Assembly: GCA_964637565.1 (NCBI GenBank)
Contig: CAZWTY010000119.1
Coordinates: forward strand, 1-9,213
DNA: 9,213 nt
Direction of reading: 5' to 3'
Source: DYJE01 sp964637565
GTDB lineage: Bacteria; Desulfobacterota; Desulfobacteria; Desulfobacterales; Desulfolunaceae
Positions 1 to 5,567 of the stretch are shown here, piece by piece. The translations under genes were made by a program, and so were the position numbers. The notes under the pieces are model-generated. The model saw nothing but the letters and a program-made list of their open reading frames with translations. It was not told the origin of the DNA and made no database searches. How positions within the stretch are numbered: position 1 is the stretch's first letter; every line of letters starts with the position of its first letter.

Positions 1-27
1 TTTCTTGCACGTTTTTCTGCTGCAACC

Positions 28-80
28 ATGGTTGGTCGGGCTTCCGCCCGAACCAGTTGTCGGGCGTAAGCCCGACCTAC
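28..80. repeat. REP-like pair of short palindromes
   Basis: Two adjacent hairpins are visible. One has stem TCGGGC (36-41) with GCCCGA (46-51) and a 4-nt loop. The other has stem GTCGGGC (59-65) with GCCCGAC (70-76) and a GTAA loop. Read on the minus strand the unit begins GTAGGTCGGGC, which recurs at 1686-1696, so this is a dispersed REP-like family. It lies directly at the 3' end of the C39 peptidase gene, whose TAG stop is part of the GTAGG head of the repeat. It may protect the mRNA 3' end or act as a weak terminator. There is no clear T-run, so I do not call it an intrinsic terminator. Confidence 0.6.
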
Positions 81-829
81 TGCTTATACCGCCGAACCCC
101 CGCACCGTCCTTGTAGAAATCCGCCTCCCATTCTTTCGGAAGGTCAAAGGGCCGGTTGACATCAAACATCAATGTTTTTTCCATATCCCTGTCGATAAAC
201 CGCAGGTCTTTCTCCGTCAGGGTCAGACAGGTAAGGGGTTTGGCGTATTTGGGTTCGATCCTGAAAAGAATGCTGTTGTACCACATCTTCGCGAACTGGT
301 CTATGCTGTAACTGCTGTTGCCCCGCCAGGGATCGGATACGAACACGTGGCCTTTGTGGACCCCTTTGAACACCACGAAATGTCTGTATCCGAACAGCTC
401 GATGGGCACGATACAGGGCCAGAGGTCGGGGTTTTCAAGATCGGACATTTCGGCGTTGTACCCGCCGGCTTTGTAACCCAGGGCTTCCACGAACTTCTGC
501 ATATCCCAGAGGGAAAAGGCCCTGAGTTTTTTGATCTGCTCTTTGTCTCCGTATTCCATCAGCCCCTGGATGATGTGTTTTTCCGTGAAATTTTCTCCGA
601 GATAGAAGTTCAAGAGGGTTCCCAGGGCCGCCGACCCGCAACTGTAATCGTAGTTCTGTTTCAGCATGCAGGCGTGGATGGTTTCGGACAGGGGAAGCAC
701 TTCGTGGCGGATTCGCAAACGTTCATCGGTTCCCACGGCAAGGTTCATTTCACTTTCAGGAGTGGTGTAAAAGGGATGGAACCCGGCGATAAGTCCGGCA
801 AAAATCATGAACGCAAGGGCGATATGCAT
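77..829 (-). CDS. Membrane-anchored C39-type cysteine peptidase (FilB-like)
   Basis: This 250-residue protein has an N-terminal hydrophobic segment (about residues 2-20) followed by a papain-like C39 domain. Visible catalytic elements are Gln58 (oxyanion hole) and Cys64 in KQNYDYSCGSAAL, His150 in GYRHFVVF, and Asp166 in SDPWRGN. This is the order and spacing expected of C39 double-glycine peptidases. There is no ABC transporter domain, so it is a stand-alone enzyme, probably facing the periplasm. Residues 190-250 form a tail I do not recognise. The start at 829 is chosen because it precedes the hydrophobic anchor and falls 22 bp after the stop of the upstream gene. A longer in-frame start at 931 would overlap that gene by 80 bp, and the Shine-Dalgarno sequence for 829 is weak. 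The neighbours upstream are three FilA-like secreted proteins. From memory, Acinetobacter fil clusters likewise pair a FilA-type protein with a C39 peptidase (FilB). A role in maturing or sorting the neighbouring proteins is inference. The C39 fold is well supported; the substrate is unknown. Confidence 0.85.
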   Translation of the reverse strand: MHIALAFMIFAGLIAGFHPFYTTPESEMNLAVGTDERLRIRHEVLPLSETIHACMLKQNYDYSCGSAALGTLLNFYLGENFTEKHIIQGLMEYGDKEQIKKLRAFSLWDMQKFVEALGYKAGGYNAEMSDLENPDLWPCIVPIELFGYRHFVVFKGVHKGHVFVSDPWRGNSSYSIDQFAKMWYNSILFRIEPKYAKPLTCLTLTEKDLRFIDRDMEKTLMFDVNRPFDLPKEWEADFYKDGAGVRRYKQ

Positions 830-851
830 AAAGACAGAACCTTTTGTGTGA

Positions 852-1598
852 TCAGGGCGAGTCCCACCAGGGGACGCTGGGGCTGATGGGGCTGACTTCA
901 GGAATACTGTTTTCGTTGAAACCGGCGACAATCTGAACTCCGGGGTTGCCGCTGTCCACGTTCAGGACGAGGAAAAGACCGCGGTTGACCGACGTGGAAT
1001 CGAAGTTGAACGTGGTGCGGTCCACTCCACCGTTGGAAAGGTCTCCGCGAATGGCACGAATCGTATCAGGGCTTCCCCCACCGGTCAACGCCGAACTGTA
1101 GATGCCGGTAAAATTTGTGATCATCGCGCTGAGCTGACCTTGGAGACGGTTGGAACCTACCACGATGCGTTCGAGTTTGGGATTGGGGTTGTTATTGGGG
1201 TCCTCCAGGCTTCCCTCCTCGAAATCGGCCATGAACACCAGGCCGTCGATGCTAAGAAGGTTTTCGTCATTCTGGCCCAGCTTTACCGTGTTCCAGGCCT
1301 GGTCCGAACCGTTGTTGTAGTTTCCGGCGGTGAATTTTTCTATGGTGGCGTAAGTTTCGATATGGATGTCCAGGAACAGGCGGGCCGTATTGTGATTCAG
1401 TGAGAAATCGGTGAATCCGGCCTGGGCCGTGGCTGTTTTCATTTCGTCCGCGTTCATGGGTTTCAGCTCGGCGTAGGTGGCCCCTACAAAGCCGAGACAA
1501 GCGACGAGAACCAGAACGGCCATCCGAAAGAAAGCACGGCAGGACAAACCCTTTCTTTTTCTGCTGTTCCGATCTGAGATTCCTCTGTCGCCGTTCAT
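852..1598 (-). CDS. Secreted FilA-like (DUF6160-type) protein, third paralogue
   Basis: This 248-residue protein is predicted to be secreted. It has a long basic n-region (about residues 1-25), a hydrophobic core MAVLVLVACLGFVGA, and a likely signal-peptidase site after TYA (residue 43). The mature N-terminus carries PMNADEMKTATAQAGF, which matches the signature in the two upstream paralogues. The rest is rich in Asn, Gly, Ser and Thr with alternating hydrophobic residues, consistent with a beta-rich surface protein, and it ends in a Pro/Trp-rich tail. No catalytic motif is visible. Start 1598 has GGAG 8 nt upstream; an alternative ATG at 1604 has a spacing of only 2 nt. It lies 139 bp downstream of the second paralogue, across two REP-like palindromes, and 22 bp upstream of the C39 peptidase gene. 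It is therefore probably co-transcribed with the peptidase and perhaps read through from the c-di-GMP riboswitch at 2689-2771. The family assignment rests on the N-terminal signature and context and is moderately sure. The function is unknown. Confidence 0.75.
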   Translation of the reverse strand: MNGDRGISDRNSRKRKGLSCRAFFRMAVLVLVACLGFVGATYAELKPMNADEMKTATAQAGFTDFSLNHNTARLFLDIHIETYATIEKFTAGNYNNGSDQAWNTVKLGQNDENLLSIDGLVFMADFEEGSLEDPNNNPNPKLERIVVGSNRLQGQLSAMITNFTGIYSSALTGGGSPDTIRAIRGDLSNGGVDRTTFNFDSTSVNRGLFLVLNVDSGNPGVQIVAGFNENSIPEVSPISPSVPWWDSP

Positions 1599-1625
1599 GT
1601 TCACATCTCCATTCTTTTATTTCCC

Positions 1626-1675
1626 GTAGGAGCGGGCCATGCCCGCGACGTTTCGCGGGCATGGCCCGCTCCTAC
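1626..1675. repeat. Large perfect REP-like palindrome
   Basis: The arms 1626-1647 and 1654-1675 are perfect 22-nt inverted complements, starting GTAGGAGCGGGCC. One more A-T pair closes the stem, leaving a 4-nt CGTT loop. It sits in the spacer between the second and third FilA-like genes. The GTAGG head is shared with the other REP-like elements in this window, which suggests mobilisation by a REP-associated (RAYT) transposase elsewhere in the genome. In the mRNA it would form a very stable hairpin and could reduce or stabilise distal expression. Confidence 0.8.
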
Positions 1676-1685
1676 AACACACCTC

Positions 1686-1716
1686 GTAGGTCGGGTAGAG
1701 CGAAGCGAAACCCGAC
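1686..1716. repeat. REP-like hairpin with GTAGGTCGGG head
   Basis: The stem is GTCGGGT (1690-1696) paired with ACCCGAC (1710-1716), around a loop containing AGCGAAGCG. The head GTAGGTCGGG matches, in opposite orientation, the element at the 3' end of the C39 gene (71-80). It is a tandem neighbour of the 1626-1675 palindrome, so the spacer carries two distinct REP-like units side by side. Confidence 0.65.
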
Positions 1717-1737
1717 AAATGCCCCCATCCTTTTATC

Positions 1738-2634
1738 TCAGGGCGTGATATTGCCAAGCCCCCGGCCTGGGATTTCAATCCGCATCACTTCCGCTTCAAA
1801 TTTGTCCACGGTCAAGGCACCAAAATCCGTCCCGCCCATGGTGACATTGTCGATCCGGAGCGAGCCCTTCATGGGCAGGTTCACTGCGATAAACGATCTG
1901 CTCTCGCCCGTGTTAGGATCCACGGTGGTCGCCACATCCAGGGTGGCCGGTTTTCTGTTGGCCAGATCGCCTATTTTAAATTCGCCCTCTGCGGCAAAAT
2001 TTTTTCCTGCGTCAAAAGATTCCGCAAAACAGATCCCTGACAGTCTCAAAGCCAGGTTATCGTCATCCGCTGAATCCGGGTTCAGGTTTTCACCGTACTG
2101 CCAGACCAGGGACTCCACCCGGGTCCGTTTGCCCAGCTCGAAGTCGATCCCCGTGTCGGCATGGGGCCCGGCAATCAGGTGGAACGAACTCAACACCAGA
2201 TCGTTCATGGTCAGACCGCCGATGGCCGTTCCGCACCAGTCGATGCTGTCTATGGTCAGGTCGGTGACGATGCTGAGATCCGGGCTTTTGGCGAACAGCA
2301 TCACCTGATTCGTGGGAGCGTATAGTCCCACATCAAGGCTGAAATGGTTCAGAATCCCTTCGCCGCTTACGTCTGTTCCGCCGGTATTCAACGTGGTCAC
2401 CATATGAAGGCCGTTAAACCGCATATAGTGAGTGATGGGCTCGATGTCCGGGCTGGAAAGGGTGATATGCTCGTGATACGTTTCCGTCACGGCGTTGGTG
2501 ATGGCGATGTCGATGCCTGCCCGGCCCACGGCCAGTTTCATCTGCTCCATAGATAAAGATTCAAGGGAAAAGGCGTGAGAAGACAATACAAGGATATTTA
2601 AAATCAGGAGATGGGTAAAAACTCTTTTTTTCAT
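1738..2634 (-). CDS. Secreted FilA-like (DUF6160-type) protein, riboswitch-controlled
   Basis: This 298-residue protein is predicted to be secreted. It has a signal peptide MKKRVFTHLLILNILVLSSHA with likely cleavage near residues 20-22. Next comes the shared signature SMEQMKLAVGRAGIDIAI (residues 28-45). The body is beta-rich and contains two related segments, IDSIDWCGTAIGGLTMND (about 128-145) and RIDNVTMGGTDFGALTVD (about 260-277). Both follow an I-x-G-x-x-(I/F)-G-x-LT pattern typical of repetitive beta-solenoid-like surface proteins. Only two Cys (134 and 202) are visible and there are no enzyme motifs. The start at 2634 is preferred over 2643 because GAGG abuts the first ATG with no spacer but lies 9 nt from the second, and because MKKR is a normal signal-peptide start. 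A c-di-GMP-I aptamer ends about 55 nt upstream, so expression is probably c-di-GMP dependent. DUF6160 membership is by remembered resemblance, not a search. The function is unknown, plausibly pilus-like or adhesive. Confidence 0.8.
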   Translation of the reverse strand: MKKRVFTHLLILNILVLSSHAFSLESLSMEQMKLAVGRAGIDIAITNAVTETYHEHITLSSPDIEPITHYMRFNGLHMVTTLNTGGTDVSGEGILNHFSLDVGLYAPTNQVMLFAKSPDLSIVTDLTIDSIDWCGTAIGGLTMNDLVLSSFHLIAGPHADTGIDFELGKRTRVESLVWQYGENLNPDSADDDNLALRLSGICFAESFDAGKNFAAEGEFKIGDLANRKPATLDVATTVDPNTGESRSFIAVNLPMKGSLRIDNVTMGGTDFGALTVDKFEAEVMRIEIPGRGLGNITP

Positions 2635-2688
2635 GGTCGCCATCCTCGTTTATCTGCGCGTATCTCTTTGTTGCGTTGTTGCGTCTGA

Positions 2689-2771
2689 GGCGGCCCGACC
2701 ATCCGTTGGCACGGACTCGAAGCTTTCCGTCCCCGGATCACTCCGGGTTTGGCTTTTTTTCTCTGGTGTTT
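2689..2771 (-). promoter_or_regulatory. Cyclic di-GMP-I riboswitch (GEMM) upstream of the 1738-2634 gene
   Basis: Read on the minus strand the element contains CCAAACCCGG, a GTGA (GNRA) tetraloop, TCCGGGGACGGAAAGC, then a second hairpin TCCGT-GCCA-ACGGA, and then TGGTCGGGC. This is the architecture of the c-di-GMP-I aptamer: a P2 hairpin capped by a GNRA loop, the GGACG-AAAGC core, a P3 hairpin, and a 3' G-rich strand. The core is nearly identical to the second copy at 3866-3954, while both stems differ by compensating changes. It ends about 55 nt before the preferred start codon. No T-run terminator lies between aptamer and gene, so translational control or a non-canonical platform is likelier than classical attenuation. 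Confidence 0.85.
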
Positions 2772-2795
2772 CCTGACCGGACACACAGGTTTTTT

Positions 2796-2838
2796 CAGTA
2801 AAAAGCCCCTTCCGAAACATTGTCTGGGAAGGGGCTTC
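2796..2838 (-). terminator. Rho-independent terminator after the 2880-3824 gene
   Basis: On the minus strand AAGCCCCTTCC (2837-2827) pairs with GGAAGGGGCTT (2813-2803), an 11-bp GC-rich stem with a 13-nt loop, followed by a T-rich stretch. It begins about 40 nt after the stop codon of the upstream gene and lies before the next riboswitch. It therefore separates two independently controlled c-di-GMP units. Confidence 0.85.
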
Positions 2839-2848
2839 AGGTTGTCAA
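2819..2848 (-). promoter_or_regulatory. Possible promoter overlapping the terminator
   Basis: On the minus strand TTGACA (2848-2843) is followed after 18 nt by GACAAT (2824-2819), a perfect -35 and a 4-of-6 -10 hexamer. Transcription would start near 2812, within the 3' arm of the terminator. The new transcript would lack the full terminator hairpin and would enter the aptamer about 40 nt later. This is the only good -35 I see between the two units. The -10 is weak, so it is tentative. Confidence 0.35.
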
Positions 2849-2879
2849 TCACATTACGTAATTCAAAGGATCATCGTGC

Positions 2880-3824
2880 TTAGTGAGCTGCGATTTCAAC
2901 AGTTCCACCGAGAATGGCCATGGCACCAGCGCCCTTGGAAATATTGATGAATTTTTTCCCATTATTGAGTGCGGTCGCACTTGCAACACCCACGTCGTAT
3001 GAGTCTGCTGTGGTTTTGATGAGGAGGGTCGGGAGGCCGATCACAACACCAACCACCGATTGATTTCCTGGCATGGCTTTTGCTCCAAAGAGAGTCATAG
3101 CTTCGTCCATGGTAAAACCTTCCTCCATCAGTTCATTGATAAACGCCGTTTGGGTAGCAACGGTAGCGGCATTAGTAGTAGTATAATTGGCAGCATTATC
3201 GTTGAGACCTGCAGCAAGCACTTTACATGATCCTACATCAATGGAAAGCGCGGAGGCTTTTCTCCAAGTGGCTATTGATCTTGTAACTTCAGCAACAGCA
3301 TTATTCGTGGCTGGATTATCACCCAGTACAGCGGCAACACCATTATTCGTGGCTGGATTATCACCCACTACAGCATCCGCCGTTTCATCGGCAGCTGTGG
3401 CAGGATCATCCACTACTGCAGGAGTAATTACGAAATCAGTTTCGATCAAAGTATTCGCTACAGCAGCAGTAATTACGTAATCAGTTTCGATCAAAGTATT
3501 CGCTGCTGCAGGAGTATAGGTCAAACCCATGGCTTCAGTGAAATCTTTGTGGAAATCAACAGCACTGGTCAGGGCCAGAAATTCTTTGACGGTGTGTTTT
3601 GAACCGATAACAATGGTGCCGGCGGCGCCATCTGTTCCAGACTCGTCAGTGTATCTGGTTTCACCGACATACTGTTCAATCAAAACATTATCGATGGCGA
3701 TGCTGACACCCGCCTGACCGGTGGCAGATTTCATGTTGGCGTCTGTCATGGCGGTCAGAGCGAAAGCGGATGAACTGATCATCAGTGATGCACCAAGAAC
3801 TGCGCCGAGAGCTAATTTTTTCAT
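2880..3824 (-). CDS. Secreted FilA-like (DUF6160-type) protein with tandem repeats
   Basis: This 314-residue secreted protein has the signal peptide MKKLALGAVLGASLMISSSA with likely cleavage at SAFA-LTA (residue 22 or 23). The signature AMTDANMKSATGQAGVSIAI (residues 25-44) follows and is the clearest match to FilA/DUF6160 proteins among the three paralogues. Residues about 108-137 contain two copies of a 15-residue unit (ANTLIETD-Y/F-VIT-x-AV). Residues about 152-179 contain two copies of a 14-residue unit built on GDNPATNN. Both repeats are nearly identical in DNA, so they are recent duplications. The C-terminal third (about 255-314) is Gly- and Ala-rich with alternating hydrophobics, as in beta-structured surface proteins. 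There is one Cys (200). The start is supported by GGAG 7 nt upstream. The gene is preceded by a c-di-GMP-I aptamer and followed by its own terminator, so it forms a single-gene unit. It may be the major structural or adhesive subunit of the module; that is inference. Confidence 0.82.
   Translation of the reverse strand: MKKLALGAVLGASLMISSSAFALTAMTDANMKSATGQAGVSIAIDNVLIEQYVGETRYTDESGTDGAAGTIVIGSKHTVKEFLALTSAVDFHKDFTEAMGLTYTPAAANTLIETDYVITAAVANTLIETDFVITPAVVDDPATAADETADAVVGDNPATNNGVAAVLGDNPATNNAVAEVTRSIATWRKASALSIDVGSCKVLAAGLNDNAANYTTTNAATVATQTAFINELMEEGFTMDEAMTLFGAKAMPGNQSVVGVVIGLPTLLIKTTADSYDVGVASATALNNGKKFINISKGAGAMAILGGTVEIAAH
3292..3375. repeat. Two tandem copies of a 42-bp coding repeat
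   Basis: Copies at 3292-3333 and 3334-3375 share an uninterrupted 27-bp core (3299-3325 and 3341-3367) and differ at only a few positions. In the minus-strand reading frame each encodes 14 residues centred on GDNPATNN. The period is a multiple of three, so copy-number change would keep the frame. Confidence 0.9.
3418..3516. repeat. Two tandem copies plus fragment of a 45-bp coding repeat
   Basis: Copies at 3418-3462 and 3463-3507 are near-identical, and a 9-bp partial third copy (GCAGGAGTA) follows at 3508-3516. In frame on the minus strand each encodes 15 residues including ANTLIETD and VIT. It differs in sequence from the adjacent 42-bp repeat, so this gene has undergone two separate in-frame expansions. 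Confidence 0.9.
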
Positions 3825-3839
3825 GTTTCTTCTCCAATA

Positions 3840-3865
3840 GTAAATTTTAGTGTTTTAAAATTTAC
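3840..3865 (-). promoter_or_regulatory. AT-rich hairpin between aptamer and ribosome-binding site
   Basis: GTAAATTTTA (3840-3849) and TAAAATTTAC (3856-3865) form a perfect 10-bp stem with a 6-nt loop. On the minus-strand RNA the hairpin directly follows the aptamer and ends 3 nt before the GGAG Shine-Dalgarno of the 2880-3824 gene. It lacks a following U-run, so it is not an intrinsic terminator. It is best read as a candidate expression platform that could alter ribosome access. The mechanism is inference. Confidence 0.5.
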
Positions 3866-3954
3866 CAGAGGCAACCCGACCATCCGGCACAGCTGCCGGA
3901 CTCGTTGGCTTTCCGTCCCCGAATTACTCCGGGTTTGGTCTTTTCTATGGCGTT
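3866..3954 (-). promoter_or_regulatory. Cyclic di-GMP-I riboswitch (GEMM) upstream of the 2880-3824 gene
   Basis: On the minus strand the order is ACGCCATAGAAAAGACC, CAAACCCGGA, a GTAA (GNRA) loop, TTCGGGGACGGAAAGCC, a P3 hairpin TCCGGCA/TGCCGGA, then TGGTCGGGTTGCC. These are the hallmarks of the c-di-GMP-I class: a 5' ACGC-like entry, the CAAACC core, a tetraloop-capped P2, GGACG-AAAGCC, P3, and a 3' GGGTTGCC. Compared with the copy at 2689-2771 the loop changes from GTGA to GTAA and P3 has a different stem with pairing kept. The start codon is about 41 nt past the aptamer end. Confidence 0.9.
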
Positions 3955-4378
3955 TTTTTGCCCGCGCACCCCGCGCAGGACAAATTTGGAACCTTTAAAC
4001 ACGAGCGATCATTCAACGTCCGTTCGCGTTTATGTGTTTTCTTTTGACGACCCCTCCTTTCTGATTCTTGTAGAAATGTCCCCACATTCCCTTTTTGTTT
4101 TTAGACCTGCGCGTGATATCTCATCGCGCCCCTTTTTCGGCGACATGTGCCGCCGTTGTCCGCAAACCATGGCCCTTTTTAAAATGAAGCGTTCGTTCCT
4201 GCCCTGGATATGTCGGCTGGCGTGACGCTTCTCTTGGAACATCAGAGAAACAGGTTAACTTGTGACGATCAAGAGGTTCGATAAGAACAGCTTCATTGAC
4301 AACCAGAGCGTTAACATTGTTCTCAAGGACATACATCGGTAATCCGAATGTACGTTCATAGTAGGGTCAAATGATGTT

Positions 4379-4408
4379 TGTATACTCGCGGACCATTTCC
4401 CTTGTCAA
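4379..4408 (-). promoter_or_regulatory. Near-consensus sigma-70 promoter
   Basis: On the minus strand TTGACA (4408-4403) is followed after an 18-nt spacer by TATACA (4384-4379), with an AT-rich tract just upstream of the -35. The first clear gene downstream starts at 3824, about 550 nt away, with a c-di-GMP riboswitch in between. It could drive that gene through a long leader, or a small RNA in the gene-free stretch. Confidence 0.45.
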
Positions 4409-4770
4409 ACAAAAATTTGCGATTTTTTGATTTTTTTATTTAACGATTGGGAAAAATGGTTTGTAACTGTTTGAATATATTGACTGTAAACGGTGTTTAT
4501 CCCCGCTCACAACTTCACTTTGCAGCGATATTCGGCTACACGGCTGTTAAAATAAGCCCTCATTGGCCCCGGTTGTCCTGGTCTCTGCCCGGTGTTCCTC
4601 GGAAACCTGCGAAAACAAAGCATGTTCATGAACACTGTTCTTGTAGAAGAACCGGATTGGTCCGAATGTTTCGGGTTTTTTGCAACAAACATCACCGCTT
4701 TTCCGTTTCCTTAGGTCCACTTTTTTTGACCGAAGGGTTTTCGGGGTGTGTTTTCCCGGCACCTTCATCC

Positions 4771-4822
4771 GGGAACGCCGGGTTGCACCCGGCACCTGTG
4801 CCGGGTGCAACCCGGCGTTCCC
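4771..4822. repeat. Perfect 24-bp palindrome with 4-nt loop
   Basis: The arms 4771-4794 (GGGAACGCCGGGTTGCACCC then GGCA) and 4799-4822 are exact reverse complements around CCTG. The sequence family differs from the GTAGG-headed elements elsewhere in the window, but size and form are REP-like. No gene abuts it. Confidence 0.8.
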
Positions 4823-4873
4823 ATTTCTTATATCACATGCTTCGTGTCAATTCGGCCTCATTCTTAAATAGAC

Positions 4874-4902
4874 ATCGCTATCGCTATCGGGATCGGGATC
4901 GA
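4874..4902. repeat. ATCGCT/ATCGGG hexamer array, copy 1
   Basis: A 29-bp block made of ATCGCT units followed by ATCGGG units. It is repeated exactly, in the same orientation, at 5034-5062. Confidence 0.85.
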
Positions 4903-5033
4903 AAAGAATAACCGCACAACCTGATACGTGACATATGACTATTTGGGTTCTGACGCACCTTCCGGCATGGGCCAAGTCCCCTATGCAAATCGAGGGTTAC
5001 CTCTTTCTCGGGCATGGTTTCCGGTTAATCGGT

Positions 5034-5104
5034 ATCGCTATCGCTATCGGGATCGGGATCGATCGTCAGAATATTTCTATAGCGATCCCGATCCCGATAG
5101 CGAT
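5034..5104. repeat. ATCGCT/ATCGGG hexamer array, copy 2 with inverted partner
   Basis: 5034-5062 is an exact direct copy of 4874-4902. Its 3' 22 bases (5040-5061) are also the perfect reverse complement of 5083-5104, giving a 22-bp stem with a 21-nt loop. The unit is therefore present three times within 230 bp, two direct and one inverted. Confidence 0.85.
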
Positions 5105-5299
5105 GGTTAAGATCCATGCCGAGGATACATGTCAATGGATACCACACGTCTGTGAAGTTATTTTCACAGATTTCTGTTACGTTTGGTTCACAATTTATAG
5201 GTTTTCCGGAGACAAGTCATATATAAACATAATATATCGGGCAGTTACAAACAAACATCGTTCGCATTCCCATGGCATGTATCTTGCTGAAACAGAAGT

Positions 5300-5323
5300 T
5301 ATTATTCGAGGGGTCGAATAATA
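5300..5323. repeat. Short perfect inverted repeat
   Basis: TATTATTCGA (5300-5309) and TCGAATAATA (5314-5323) form a 10-bp stem with a GGGG loop in a gene-free region. It has no T-run and no adjacent gene, so its role is unknown. Confidence 0.5.
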
Positions 5324-5567
5324 GAACGTGTAGGGCGTTCGATGTTACAAGGTGAGCCGTTAATTTTCATTCAAACATTATAGACAAAAAAACCAATATC
5401 CCAACAAACCGGCGCAGGCAGCCGGGGCGCTTGTGAATTTCGCTCTCCATGCCGGCGTCGCGACACGATGCGACCTGTGGATTGACCAATCGAACACGGG
5501 GCCGTATTTCTGCGTCCATTCTCTTATATATAATAAGGTATAGATAAATATCGGATCAGCAGCACAT

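Larger units (their letters stand above)
3955..5567. other. 1.6-kb region without a convincing gene
   Basis: I see no open frame here with a recognisable domain, plausible ribosome-binding site or normal composition. The open frames present (for example 4447-4911 and 4935-5321 plus, 4121-4336 minus) translate palindromes or hexamer repeats, or have no start signal. The region does hold a good minus-strand promoter (4379-4408), a 24-bp palindrome (4771-4822), ATCGCT/ATCGGG hexamer arrays (4874-4902, 5034-5104), and hairpins at 4637-4652, 5149-5170 and 5300-5323. A very AT-rich patch runs from about 4405 to 4450. An untranslated RNA or a decayed gene is possible but unproven. Confidence 0.6.

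Noticed and set aside
77..829. Bacteriocin ABC-exporter peptidase domain
   Set aside because: The protein ends after the C39 domain and a short tail; no transmembrane ABC or ATPase domain follows.
5..886. Long plus-strand open frame opposite the C39 peptidase gene
   Set aside because: It lies antisense to a gene with clear C39 catalytic residues, and its translation shows no domain or signal of its own.
3292..3516. CRISPR-like short repeats
   Set aside because: The units are contiguous, in frame within a coding gene and have no spacers.
4121..4336. Minus-strand frame downstream of the 4379-4408 promoter
   Set aside because: It has no Shine-Dalgarno and no recognisable motif. A short overlapping frame starting at 4351 is equally unsupported.
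4447..4911. 154-codon plus-strand open frame
   Set aside because: It runs through the perfect palindrome and hexamer repeats, has no ribosome-binding site and shows no family features.
5149..5170. TCTGTGAA/TTCACAGA hairpin as a terminator
   Set aside because: The stem is only 8 bp and AT-rich, the following T-run is broken, and no gene ends nearby.
4935..5321. 128-codon plus-strand open frame
   Set aside because: Its centre (IAIAIGIGID, IAIPIPIA) is simply translated hexamer repeat; no start signal supports it.
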